Below are positions 30,983 to 40,921 of a stretch of 64,000 nt of DNA, one piece after another. Under the pieces are notes generated by a model. It did not search any database, was not told the origin of the DNA, and saw nothing but the letters and a program-made list of their open reading frames with translations. A program made the position numbers and the translations under genes. The first letter of the stretch is position 1. The number at the start of each line of letters is the position of its first letter. Source of the stretch: Tretioscincus oriximinensis. Its lineage: Eukaryota > Chordata > Lepidosauria > Squamata > Gymnophthalmidae. The DNA lies in NCBI GenBank assembly GCA_022410635.1, contig JAJVDF010000779.1, forward strand, positions 279,649 to 343,648, given 5' to 3'.

Positions 30983-31635
30983 ATAAGAACATAAGAAGAA
31001 GAAGAAGAAGAACTTGGTTCTTATACCCCGCTTTTCTCACCTTTCAAAGGGACTCAAAGCGGCTTACAAGGATATATTTTGCCCGAAGGCTGACATTCTA
31101 TCTTCCCCACCAGGCTCTGGTGGTTCCCATGTATCTATTTGCAGTCAGCTGCAATTTCTTGCAATTCATGCTTTCGAATAGCAGGGTTGGCTAGAGCTAC
31201 AGGCTAGTGGAAGGTGCTCACCCCTCCCCACGTCCCACACAGGGCTTCGAAACCCCATCTCTCAGGTGAGAGACGAGCTATCTGTGCCTGCTGAATGGGG
31301 CCAACATTCTGCCTCACACAGTGGTTCATCGGTTGCACCTGGACAGCCTGAAACAGAGGAAGGCAACGTCTTCACTTGTTCTCAGCTAATAGTACTTCAG
31401 GAATCCTGCCTGTCGCTCCATTTCCAAGTCAGCACCAAGAGAATCCTTCCTTGACATCTATGAACTGTCTAATCCTTTCTTAAAGCTATCCAGGCTGCTA
31501 GCTACCACCACCACTTCTGGAAGTAAATTCCACAGACCAATGACCCTGTGGGTGAAAAAATACTTTCCCTCGCCTGTCCTAACTCTTCTGCCCATCAGTT
31601 TCAAGGAATCCCCCGGTATGGTGTGATAAAGAAAA
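30983..31635 (-). mobile_element. CR1-type LINE 3' end split by SINE-1
   Basis: The terminal 'AAGAACATAAGA' lies at 30985-30996. The next expected CR1 block ('TGCTGAATGGGGCCAACATT') is displaced to 31290 by a SINE-1. The rest of CR1 (31290-31635) follows in order to 'CACTTCTGGAAGTAAATTCC' and 'GTGGGTGAAAAAATACTTTC'. The 45.3 kb copy shows the unsplit junction 'AGCCCTGTTGAATGGGGCC'. Confidence 0.8.
30996..31289 (-). mobile_element. SINE-1 copy inserted in CR1
   Basis: A (GAA)n tail is followed by 'CTTGGTTCTTATACCCCGCT', 'CAAAGCGGCTTACAAGG', 'CTCTGGTGGTTCCCATGTAT', the B-box region 'GGGCTTCGAAACCCC' and 'CAGGTGAGAGACGAGCT'. About 20 bp of the head before 'GTGCC' is deleted ('CTATCTGTGCC'). It is nearly identical in the tail half to 36793-37000. 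Confidence 0.85.
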
Positions 31636-31639
31636 TAAT

Positions 31640-32685
31640 TTTCCTCTATTCATTTATCCTAATTAGGACTTTGGATCAGACGGGCCTTTTTAAGTTTGAG
31701 AAAATAATATTATTTTAAGTTCAAGAAAATAAACCAAAACCCTTCAGACAGCTAAAAATCAGGACCTTATGCCTGAAATTTGGAGGGGCAGAAAAAGAAT
31801 GTATCTTTGTTCTTCAACATCTTTGATGGATTTAGTTTTCTGTTCTTTATAAAACTATGATCTTCAATTGTAAAATTAGCTTTGTTTCTTTCCCTTCTGT
31901 TCTTCAAGATCTTCTGAAAGCAAGTTCGTACAACTTGAGTTTGAATATTTTGTATTGCCAAAAAACACAAAGAAAGTGCCCCAAAGGTTGAACTTAAACC
32001 TACACACAAATGCCGCTTCAAACGCAAAACTCGAGGTTGTGAGGGAATGTCGAATAAAAATGTTTAACCTTCTTTCTCTCCCACTCTTTCCCACCCTTTA
32101 AAATATGTATACAAATGCTGCTTCAATGAAAGAACAAAGGTAACCTTTGAAATGAAAAGTCATTGTGATTTTTCCTTGTATCCCAACTTTTAAAATTCTC
32201 TTTAAATACCTGGAACAAACAGTTCTCTGTTTCTCAATCTAAAATTACAAATTCTTAAGCAGAAAGAAATTTTGATGTTACCAAAGGAAAGATGCGTTCT
32301 TGGAAGCCAGCAAGTTCATTGCCTTTATCTGTACAGCCTGCAAGACATCGGCAGAATATTCAGCAATTAAATACGCCCCCAGCTGAACAATAATGGTGAT
32401 GCTCAGCCTGCATATGAATGAGACAAAGTTAAAAGGTGGGTTTTTATAAGGCTTTGCTATTGTCTAGCACTGCTTACACCTTGGCACTCTCCAGCTATCA
32501 GCCTTGGACTGGAAAAGAAGTGCTGTCTGGAACCTTAGAGGGGTAAAGGGGATTCTGCACTTGGCTAGAAACTGGTTGTTGGGACATGGGTTTTTATTTG
32601 TTTGTTTATGTTTATATCCCATCCTGCATGGGAAAATTTCTGTACAGCTAACTATAAGGCAAAATAAAAAATAACATTTTAAAAC
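31640..32685. other. Unassigned stretch
   Basis: No family member is recognised. A T-rich scrap with 'TTTATATCCCATCCTGCATG' at 32611-32630 may be a decayed LINE/SINE tail in minus orientation. Confidence 0.4.
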
Positions 32686-32689
32686 AGTA

Positions 32690-32830
32690 CCTGAAAGTAG
32701 GGATGGGGAAAGATTTTGATGTATGAATGATGTATATTACAGGTAAACTAATTAACTGGATTATTAGGGAATTCTGGAATAAACAAGTGCTGTGTAGATA
32801 CAGTCTCTGTTGTGCTCTGGGAACAGTCAA
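32690..32830. repeat. Family D fragment
   Basis: 'GGTAAACTAATTAACTGGAT' and 'TTATTAGGGAATTCTGGAAT' followed by 'AAACAAG' match 60590-60645 ('AATTAACCAGATTATTGGG', 'AAATTCCAAAATAAACAAG'). Function and class are unknown. Confidence 0.45.
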
Positions 32831-33379
32831 GAGGCAATTTTAACTTTATAAATAAGTTCTTCAGGCTTTCTGATTCTTTGGGAACAGCAGAAATTTTGAG
32901 AAAGTGTTGTGGTCACCAATCTTGAATTAGCTGTCATGAAGATATAGAAAATGATATAACAGACGACCAAAAGTATTGTCTTGCTTTTCACTTTTGATAA
33001 GCGTTGGGAAGGTATGGAAAGCAATGGAAAGCTAAGCATTTAACAGAGGAGAAGGAGGTTTCAACTCTGTGCAAAGGTGGGGTACTTTTGATCCATTTTG
33101 AGTCCTGAAAAATGAACGAAACCAAGAAAAAAACGGGCTGAAGATGGATTAAACTATGTGTTGGAACAGCACTTAGGTCATATGCCTACTCCCACCCCTA
33201 ATGTTTTGAAAATATTGTGTAGCTGTTGGGAAGGTGCAAGATTACAGGTATAGACAAACCAGCATAGCTTCATTTTGAAAGAAAAAAACCCTGTCCATAC
33301 TAGGAGGTAGATGCAGGAAATTTGCTGCCTTGTCCCTCTTCCTGAGATAGCCTTATCTATACTGTGTCATGGGGAGGTA

Positions 33380-34120
33380 ACTAGAGGTAATCTCCATGTA
33401 TCTTTGCAAATGGTTTGGAATCTGGAACTAGTGCAGAATGCAGCAACCTGACTGCTAATGGGAATCTCTGGCCAGACGCACGTTACACCGATCCTTAAAG
33501 ATCTGCACTGGTTGGCTATTCACTACCAAGACTAATTGAGATTAGCATACAAAGTCCAAAATGGTTTGGACCTTGGCTATCTGAAGGAGCACCTTCTCCC
33601 ATATAGGAATGGCTGTGTATTAAGATTCCAAGTTGAAGGCTTTCTGCTAGTTCCTCCCCTTACAGACGTGCAAAGGGTAGGGGCATGTAGGAAGGCCTTC
33701 TCTATGTTAGCTCCCACACTCTGGAACAGATTTCTTCTACAGGCTCACCAGGCACCTACACTGGAAGTCTTCAGCGGCTGGACAGTCATCTGTCTGGGAT
33801 GATCTAATGAATCCTGTATTGAGCCGGAGGTTGGACCCGATGACCCTGGAGTTCCTTTCCAACTCTATGATTCTATGATTCTGTAGTTTTCAGCACCTAG
33901 TAAAAACATACCTCTTCCTTCAGGCTTTTGATTTTTAGCTCCCTGTGTGTTCTTTCCTTGCAGGGAGGGAAGATGGATTGAGGGTATGGATCTTTTAAAA
34001 CATTTTATTAATGTGTTTTAAAAAACAACAACAACAAGACCTTGATCTTTTGTTACCTACCTTGGGACCAGTGATAAAGAGCGGGATATAAATCATTTTA
34101 AATAAATAAATAACAAATAA
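33380..34120 (+). mobile_element. L2-type LINE ORF2 C-terminus and 3' UTR with nested CR1
   Basis: Frames around 33430-33760 read the L2 ORF2 end: 'LVQNAAT'-like, 'PILKDLHWLAIHYQD', 'LRLAYKVQNGLDLGYL', 'RKAFSMLAPTLWNRF'. The L2 3' UTR resumes at 33885 with 'AGCACCTAGTAAAAACATAC' and ends 'GAGCGGGATATAAATCATTT' with (AAAT)n. Between 33758 and 33884 lies a CR1/L3 3' end. Confidence 0.85.
33758..33884 (+). mobile_element. CR1/L3-type 3' end nested in L2
   Basis: 'GGAAGTCTTCAGCGGCTGG', 'TGTCTGGGATGATCTAATGA', 'GGAGGTTGGACCCGATGACC' and 'TTCCAACTCTATGATTCTAT' are the last 127 bp of CR1/L3 (compare 26010-26130). The terminal ATTCTATG octamers abut L2 sequence directly, and the short flanking identity is only about 3 bp (CTG). 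Confidence 0.85.
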
Positions 34121-34129
34121 ATTCTCAAC

Positions 34130-35150
34130 CCAGGATCTACTCTACTAAGCTAAAGCAACTAATAGTCTAATGTACTGTAGGAAAACTTACAAAGTTTGTG
34201 TGCATTTTTAGGATTTATGTACCCTTAGGTTACAACTAAATAATAAACTAGTTAGATGGTCTTTAACCTCAATGTCCATGAAAGCTTAATGCAATATTTT
34301 ATTTGATTGTATAATATTCTTTGTTCTGCTTTGCTGCTTTTCATAGCAATGTACCCACAAATGGAATTTTGGTGGACGTTGACAAAGGAGAGGGCTAATT
34401 CTTATGGGCAGTAGAATTAGTTGAATGTTAGCAGAAAGGTCTTGATCAAAAAAGCCATTCAACAATTAAACTCATTATTGAGTGGGAGGATGAGCTTACT
34501 TACGTAAGGAAAAATTGAATGGTCATCTGTTGGGAATATTTTGGGTTTGGATTTCCTGCTCTGAGCATTTGGTTGGACTAGGGGTCAAAAGGGTTAGCTC
34601 TTTTATCCTAATATAAGGTTGGGAATGTTTTTCAGCCTCCAGGCTGTATTCAATCATGCATGAACTTTCAGAAAGCTAAAGGCAAACAGTTTTCAGGAGC
34701 AGAGACAAAAGTCAGTAGGGTTAGAAACAAACGTGAATGTAATAGATACTGTTCTTTTCTTGTAGGTTACAATATAGCAATTTGATTTTTTTAATGAAAT
34801 GTCTTCCTATATATCTCTATTCAGGGTAGCAAGTCATGGACGTATTTTGGCAGGAAAATCTATTTAACAACAGTAAAATGCAGGCCATATAAGCCCAGGA
34901 TGGAATTTGGGATAACCGTTCATATTTTTCCTTTTGAAGAAAACCCAAACAATCCTAAAGACCAACATGTTTATTATGAAACATAAGCCTTAGACTGAGG
35001 ATCAGCTTCTTAAACAGATTTACAAAGCTATAGCTTGTAGTAAAATTGCTCCACAGCTTCTGAAGAATGAATCGTCAGTCTACATGCTTAAAATCGCTAT
35101 TTCTTTTAAAACCGAAAAAACATATTCACAAGTACGTCTCCAATCTTCCT
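34130..35150. other. Unassigned stretch
   Basis: A faint family-B-like piece may lie at 34950-35020 ('AAAGACCAACATGTTTATTA'), but it is too diverged to call. The rest holds nothing I recognise. Confidence 0.4.
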
Positions 35151-35199
35151 TGCAGTTCCCTCTATACCCATTACATTTTCTACTATAGCTGTGAAATCA

Positions 35200-35775
35200 G
35201 AAGCCCCGGAAGACTGTGCTGCACTTGCCTTACTACAATTAGCGATAAGAAAAAAGGGGGGTTCTGGTAACTGAACACAGTAATCGAAACGCTATACCAG
35301 ATATCAGTATCCTCATTGAAGTCCTTAGAGCAGTTGTTAGAAGCAGGTACTCTTTTTCTGCTCCAAAAACCACACTATTAAAAAAGTATATTATTATGAT
35401 GAAAATTTGCCTTTCATGGCTATTCAATGATTGTTCAAGGGCCAGAAGAAGCCTACAGGCAAAATCCCAGGTGATATCCGGGAATTGGATAGACTGAATT
35501 CTTGGTTATATCATTCATTGTGTGCTCAGCTTGTATTATGTATGATTTATTATGTTATTGTCTGTTGTGGCATATTTAGATGCATAATAGCGTGATAAAA
35601 TAGACGTATTTTAAAAAAACTTAATTTACTTTACTTTTCCGCTTGCTGTGAGCGATATCTGGTATAGCGTTTCAGTTACTTACTACAATTACCAGCATTC
35701 TCTGTGAGCAGAGATCCAATGATCTTTTTATCGCAAGGTGCAAAGTATCGTGAGATTTAGCATGTTCACATGAGG
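35200..35775 (-). repeat. Family A (subtype ii) copy split by an unknown insertion
   Basis: 'TGCTGCACTTGCCTTACTAC' (35217-35236) and 'CCAGCATTCTCTGTGAGCAG' (35692-35711) are adjacent in the 49.5 kb copy. Here they are separated by 437 bp, with 13-bp direct repeats at the borders. The right part continues 'GAGATCCAATGATCTTTTTA' and 'CGTGAGATTTAGCATGTTCA'. Confidence 0.65.
35242..35678. mobile_element. 437-bp unknown insertion with 13-bp TSD and inverted repeat
   Basis: It is flanked by the direct repeat CTTACTACAATTA at 35229-35241 and 35679-35691, and removing it restores the family-A sequence. Inside, GAAACGCTATACCAGATATC (35286-35305) and its exact reverse complement (35654-35673) form a 20-bp perfect inverted repeat close to both ends. 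A 13-bp duplication suits retroposition, while inverted ends suit a DNA transposon. I do not recognise the interior (AT-rich, no ORF). Confidence 0.75.
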
Positions 35776-35989
35776 AACACCCCACTAGCTTTCTTTTGGA
35801 TTATGAAGAAGTTAGCAACTGGACAGCTGGTCTTCTATAATGTTGCAGCCAACTCACTAAATATCCTGAATGTGGGATGGGGCACCAGGCTGCAGGCTGC
35901 AGGCAGGCACACAGGAGTTAATACCTCAATGTGGAAAGCAATTGCAGAATGCATCCAACACACGTACCTGTAAATTTGGGTGAGTGGGA

Positions 35990-36222
35990 CAACTAATCAG
36001 GAAGTAAACATTAAGCATGCTCAGCCAGCGATTCTTCTTGGAGTAATCCCATTAAGGAGTGTACACAGGAAGGTTTCTTCCCTCCCCAGCTGCAGGCATG
36101 GCAATTTTGCAAAAATCAGCTAAAGAATATTGTAGGACAAAACTCCGTTAACATGTGGAGCAGAGTAATAATCATGTAAGTATCATCACGTGCCAAACCT
36201 CCCGTGTGCCTGCAGCCTTATT
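35990..36222 (-). repeat. Family A (subtype i) copy
   Basis: Blocks in order are 'AGGAAGTAAACATTAAGCAT', 'GTACACAGGAAGGTTTCTTC', 'GCTAAAGAATATTGTAGG', 'GTTAACATGTGGAGCAGAG' and the end 'GTGTGCCTGCAGCC'. It has the same orientation as the copies at 23.0 and 63.0 kb. Confidence 0.65.
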
Positions 36223-36310
36223 CTAGATGACATGGTAATCCTGGTATTTGAATGAAACCAGGAGACTTCCAGGTAAAAGTCTGACACTCTAACCATTACA
36301 CCAGACTGAC
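36222..36310 (-). mobile_element. SINE-2 5' fragment, minus strand
   Basis: 'GAAACCAGGAGACTTCCAGG' and 'AGTCTGACACTCTAACCATT' followed by 'ACACCAGACTG' are the reverse complement of the SINE-2 head. The B-box is degraded. Confidence 0.6.
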
Positions 36311-36314
36311 GTAG

Positions 36315-36790
36315 AACAATGTGTGCTATGGTCTAAATGCTAAACAGTTGTTATACCGGATGTCATGGGCAAGCACATGCTACATCCACAAGTGCAGCTT
36401 CTGCATTCAGTTTTGAATTTTAGCACTTTCTTCAGGACAGCTCCCAGCAGCTTCGGAGCTGTCCTTGGGAAAATGCAGCTAAATCTTAGAGATGCTACAC
36501 TCTGGTTGAGTTCTCACGAGGGGAAAAATGGGAGGGAAACCTGTTTGGATCCAACCAGGCAACAAGTGTTTCCCATAAAATCCAAGTGCAAAACGCACTG
36601 ATCATGTTCAGTCTGCACAGCAATGCGTTTCTGAGTGGAGTTCGCTCAGAAAACCGTCGCAAGTGAGTCTTAACACAATTCACGTTAAATGCACTCTGGC
36701 AATAAATTTGCTGTGAGCTCTGATGAGCTCAGACTGAACAATTGGAGATCCATTCCTTGGGGATCTTCTGGGAAAGGCAAAAGAATCTAC
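36315..36790. other. Unassigned stretch
   Basis: No recurring element is seen. A short stem, 'GTTTCTGAGTGGAGTTCGCTCAGAAAAC' in outline (36627-36654), could form a hairpin of about 9 bp. Confidence 0.35.
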
Positions 36791-36792
36791 AA

Positions 36793-37000
36793 GAAGAAGA
36801 AGAAGAAGAAGAAGAAGAAGAAGAAGAACTTGGTTCTTATACCCCGCTTTTCTCACCTTTCAAAGGGACTCAAAGCGGCTTACAAGGATATATTTTGCCT
36901 GAAGGCTGACATTCTATCTTCCCCACCAGGCTCTGGTGGTTCCCATGTATCTACTTGCAGTCAGTTGCAATTTCTTGCAGTTCCTGCTTTCGAATAGGTT
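36793..37000 (-). mobile_element. SINE-1 3' half, truncated
   Basis: A (GAA)n tail of about 11 units (36793-36828) is followed by 'CTTGGTTCTTATACCCCGCT', 'GACTCAAAGCGGCTTACAAG', 'GAAGGCTGACATTCTATC' and 'GTATCTACTTGCAGTCAG'. It stops after 'TGCTTTCGAATAG', so the tRNA-like head is missing. That is an unusual polarity, because retroposons normally lose the 5' end only by truncation during insertion. Confidence 0.8.
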
Positions 37001-37294
37001 GGAGGTTAGGGCAGCAGGAGAGCTGAGCAGATCTCCTGCCTTTCCCCTCACCTTTTTTCCCCTGTAGCTGCTTGGAATGCTGATCTCAACTGATCTAAGC
37101 TGTTCACACCATTCTCCTGCGACACATCTAATATATCTATTTATTTATACTTATACCCCAACATGTACCCGAAAGCCTCAGAGAGGCATATTAAAACGGT
37201 ATCTGATGGTGGGAAGGAAAGCAGCATTTCTTCAAGCAAAGGCCAAGTTAAAGAGGTGTAGTATAGTAACGTTGTGAGGCAGTTGCTTTCCTTG

Positions 37295-37512
37295 AGATCC
37301 AGTCTGGTGTAATAGGACAGAATGTCGGATTCTTATCTGGAAGTCTCCTGGCTCGATTTTGCACTCCTCCACAAATGTCAGCTGTCTGGCCATGAGCTAG
37401 TCACAGTCTTTAGAGCTCTCTCAGCTCCACCTATTTCACAAGGTGTCTGTTGTGAAGGGAAGAACACAAGTTTATTTAAGTCGTTTAGATTCCCTTTAGG
37501 TTGAGAATGTTT
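37295..37512 (+). mobile_element. SINE-2 copy
   Basis: 'CCAGTCTGGTGTAATAGG', 'TTATCTGGAAGTCTCCTGG', 'CTCGATTTTGCACTCCTCC', 'AGCTAGTCACAGTC' and 'CACCTATTTCACAAGG' are seen. The tail is replaced after 'AGATTCCCTTTAGGTTGAG'. Confidence 0.65.
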
Positions 37513-37784
37513 TTGACATAGTTTTGCAAATGAAGATGGGTGTGTGTGTTTATGCCTCTTGCAGGCTCAATGGTGGCTAATAAGGCCAGTGTAGGATAAG
37601 CAGTTACACTTTGCACATGCAAAGGCCTTATCTGAAAGTAGTAATATCCTGGTTCCTGTGCTGCTGTCTTTTGCCCTCAATGCTAGGCCTGCATGGGTTC
37701 TTGAAGGAGCGGGCAGTATTGAAGATTATTACTATTATTAATAACTTTTATTAATATAGTGCTAATGAGATGGTAGGCCTCCAG

Positions 37785-37989
37785 TAGGCTGACCAGATGA
37801 CACCTTTTGAGGGGAGTTGAAAACCCGTTTTGGGGTGCCTGCCGGTTTTTTCTGTGGAAAGAAAATTAAAAAAACAAAAATATTTTTGAAAAAAAAATGG
37901 TTTTAAAAAAAAACTCCTCAGAAAAAACTGGGAGGCACCCCAAAACTGGGTTTTTAGCCCCCCCACAAAGGGGTCGTCTGGTCAGCCCA
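37785..37989. mobile_element. hAT-like hairpin MITE, copy 3, with TSD
   Basis: The ends are 'TAGGCTGACCAGATGACA' and 'GGTCGTCTGGTCAGCCCA'. The flanking octamers GCCTCCAG (37777-37784) and GACTCCAG (37990-37997) differ by one base. The arms carry 'AAAACCCGTTTTGGGGTGCC' and 'GGCACCCCAAAACTGGGTTT', and the centre is A-rich. Confidence 0.85.
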
Positions 37990-38084
37990 GACTCCAGCAG
38001 GCCATCAATTGTGGTCAATATGGCAGACATCAAGAGTTTTCCCTTTTTAAAAAATTCAAAACACTTCATTAATTTTTATATGTT

Positions 38085-38345
38085 CGTATAACAACTTCTT
38101 TCGTACATTTATACAGTATTTTGAACATTTCCCCCGTTTTTGTTCCCTCCCTTATTTGCATCATTTTCAATATTCAAGAGGGGCTCACATTCGGAAAATC
38201 ACTCTTAATCTCAATTTCGTTGTTTCACTATGGGTTCAATTCACAGGAACATTTCTTATGTTCTTAGCTAACTCAAGTGGCTGTTCAACCGAATTTTTAT
38301 GTATTGTTCCTTAACATTTAACACACAAAGCTACATGCAAACATT
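38085..38345 (-). mobile_element. Possible L1-type 3' UTR fragment
   Basis: The texture ('ACTTCTTTCGTACATTTATA', 'CATTTCCCCCGTTTTTGTTC', 'CCTCCCTTATTTGC') resembles the 3' UTR side of the minus-strand L1 remnants at 14.2 and 44.1 kb. No ORF2 tail is attached. Weak call. Confidence 0.3.
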
Positions 38346-38349
38346 TATA

Positions 38350-38488
38350 TATTCTCTGAAGAAGTAGACCAGCCTACGAATGCTCGTGCTGCTTACCTTC
38401 CTCTTGTTAGTGTCCAAAGTGCTACAAGCTACCCTTGTTTGGTTTTCTAAACAAAGACTAAGATGACTATTTCTTTGAAATCTAGTTT
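38350..38488. repeat. Family B arm
   Basis: 'CTGAAGAAGTAGACCAGCCT', 'ACGAATGCTCGTGCTGCTTA', 'CTTGTTAGTGTCCAAAGTGC' and 'GACTATTTCTTTGAAAT' run from the family-B centre to its end. Confidence 0.7.
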
Positions 38489-38489
38489 T

Positions 38490-38692
38490 GTGTGTTGTTT
38501 ACAGTGCTGAACTCTTTTCTGGTAGTCTCCTGGTTCAATTCCACACTCTTCCATGAAGCCAGCTGAGTAATCTTGGGCTAATCACAGTTGTTGTAGAGAA
38601 AGCAACAATGTGCACCACCCTTTGGTTGGCCACCCTGAGACTTTCGGGTAGATGGCAAACGATAATTACAAATAAATAAATAAATGAAACAC
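38490..38692 (+). mobile_element. SINE-2 copy, internally shortened
   Basis: It keeps 'TTTCTGGTAGTCTCCTGG', 'TTCAATTCCACACTCTTCC', 'CAGCTGAGTAATCTTGGGC', then 'GCACCACCCTTTGGTTGGCC', 'ACCCTGAGACTTTCGGGTAG' and an (AAAT)n tail. The end is clearly the L2-like one. Confidence 0.8.
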
Positions 38693-38865
38693 ATACATGT
38701 CCATGTTCTCTATGCATATTTTTTGGGCCTTGAGAGCATAAAGAGAAGTCATTTTCATGCTTTGCAGCCTAAATAAAGAAATAATACGGCAAGAGTCTAT
38801 TTGCATCTGTTTAAGCTGCTTCAAGTCTCATCCCACACAAAGAAAGAAAAATAAATTTGAAACGA

Positions 38866-38905
38866 GAGAGAGAAAGAAAGAAAGAAAGAAAGAGGGAGAG
38901 GGAGA
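38866..38905. repeat. (GAAA)n microsatellite
   Basis: GAGA is followed by about six GAAA units and a GAGGGA run. Confidence 0.85.
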
Positions 38906-38994
38906 AGGACTATGGAGAATCTGTACTTTCGGGTCTGATACTTGCAGATACAAGATTCATAGGAGGGAAGGGAGTCATTGTTTAAAATGACCTA

Positions 38995-39950
38995 AGAATT
39001 CATGGCCTTCCCATTAGAAACAAAGTCTAAAAAGGTTACATTCTCTTGCTTCTCTCCTTACTCCTGATATCAATGCACATCAGCTAAAGGTGGCTGAAGA
39101 ACCAATTTCATGCATCTACTGTAGAAGGAAATGAACTGAGCCACAGGCAAAAATAAAATTATACAAATGTTATTATAGAGTAGCCTGCTTCTGTCCTAGT
39201 TTAATTCAAATTTCACTGCTGCAGGCTTGGCTTTCGGCAGTAGCCTTGCTGAATAAATCAACATTTGCTTACATCTAAATTATTAGAGAAACATGTGACT
39301 TTGTTTATTGTATAAATTATACACAAGGTTAAAGCATTAGCTGTTCAGATAGTTCCGTTCAGCCTTTTGTCCTCATCTTTCNCCCCCCCCCCCCCCCCCC
39401 CCCACGTTGCTAGGCCTCCAGAGCAAACCAGATAGGGCAATATCTGTAAGCAGTGCCTGGTTATATGATGTTTTTAATGGAGCTGTGCTGAGACAGAATT
39501 GTCGAACCTTATTTTAGTTTGCCTTGGGCGTAGTTATTTACTCTTGCACACAGAAAGGAGGTTCTACTGACTAGGTAGCATTTTTCAAACCTACAGAGGA
39601 TAGTTGTAAGTAAACACATAAAGGATTGAGTTCAAGAGAAGTATGATGTTCGAGGAAGTCAAGTAAAAGGTCCATCTGTATGACAAACTGTATTTATTTT
39701 ATTCTTTCGTAAACATGATGGATGCCAGTAGACCTTTGACCACTGGTCACCAATCTGCCTTGAAGACTCTGCAAACNTTTGAGTAATTATTTTGGTTTGA
39801 ACACAAGAAAGATCTAGCCTGNTTCCTGTATTTTAACAGCTTAGCTGCGTCAATGCCACAGCTTGCTTGCCCAACTTAGGGATGGGCAGTTGTTTGATTA
39901 AAATGTGGGAAGGGGGACTTACCATTTGAATTCTGCAGTCAATATGTAAC
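38995..39950. other. Unassigned stretch with a poly-C tract
   Basis: A C run of about 21-22 bases (39382-39403, one N) is the only notable feature. No gene or element is recognised. Confidence 0.5.
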
Positions 39951-39954
39951 TCTT

Positions 39955-40275
39955 GATTCTCACTNTCACACAACACTAGGACAAGGGGACATTCCTTGAA
40001 ACTGATGGGCAGAAGAGTGAGGATAGAGAAAGTATTTTTTCACCCAGTGGGTCATAGGCCTGTGGAATTTACTTCCAGAAGAGGTGGTAATAGCTAGCAG
40101 CCTGGATAACTTTAAGACAGGATTAGACATGTTCATGGAAGCCAAGGGTATAAACAGCTACTAGGATGTATCTTTAGATACTGCCTCCAGGATGGAGCAA
40201 CAGGCAGAATTCCTGAAGTTCCNTCTGCAAGGAGCTGAGAACAAGAGAGAGGTTTGCCACCTTCTGCTGGATACA
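39955..40275 (+). mobile_element. CR1-type LINE 3' end, terminus lost
   Basis: 'CACAACACTAGGACAAGGGG', 'GTATTTTTTCACCCAGTGGG', 'GTGGAATTTACTTCCAGAAG', 'AAGACAGGATTAGACATG' and 'GATGGAGCAACAGGCAGAAT' are present. The terminal TTCTTATG block is missing; it fades after 'GCCACCTTCTGCTGGATAC'. Confidence 0.8.
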
Positions 40276-40437
40276 GGCTAGGTGAAACAGAGCAAAGTGA
40301 GACAATTGCCTTGAATTAGTCACAGTCAAGTTGGAAATTATGGAAAGAAGTCATCTTGTCAGACATTAATATTACTTTTTGAAAAACTGTGTTATTCCTT
40401 CATAGAGATGAAACAGCACAAAGTGAGTTGCCCCTTA

Positions 40438-40440
40438 GCG

Positions 40441-40490
<50 letters not shown>

Positions 40491-40886
40491 GAATAAGAAT
40501 AAGAATAAGAATAAGAATAGGAGGAGGAGGAGAAGGAGAAGGAGAAGGAGAAGGAGAAGGAGGAGGAGGAGGAGGAGGAGGAGGAGAACTGGGTTCTTAT
40601 ACCCCTCTTTTCTCACCTTTCAAAGGGACTCAAAGTGGCTTACAAGGGTATTTTTTGCCCGAAGGCTTTCATTCTATCTTCCCAANCAGGCTGTGGTGGT
40701 TCCCATGTATCTACTTGCAGTCAGTTGCAATTTCTTGCAATTCTTGCTTTCGAATAGATGGGTTGGCTAGAGCTACAGGCTAGTGGAAGGTGCTCGCCCT
40801 TCCCCCGGTCCGACACAGGGCTTTGAAACCTGATCTCCCAGATGAGAGACAGTTTCCTAAGTGACTGAGCCATTCACCCCCATTGC
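40438..40886 (-). mobile_element. SINE-1 copy with long complex tail
   Basis: The tail is (ATA/TAA)n 40441-40490, (AATAAG)n 40490-40517, then GGAGAA/GGA runs to 40588. The SINE body runs 'CTGGGTTCTTATACCCCTCT' to 'GTGACTGAGCCATTCACC'. The B-box region is 'GGGCTTTGAAACCTG'. It is full length. Long open frames here are only translated microsatellite. Confidence 0.85.
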
Positions 40887-40921
40887 ATTAAACTCAGGCA
40901 TTAAACTTACACCACTAGCCT

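Noticed and set aside
34950..35020. Further family-B copy
   Set aside because: Similarity is limited to short words such as 'AAAGACCAACATG'; too weak to annotate.
40392..40770. Poly-Asn/Lys/Arg and poly-Leu frames
   Set aside because: They are translated microsatellite of the SINE-1 tail.
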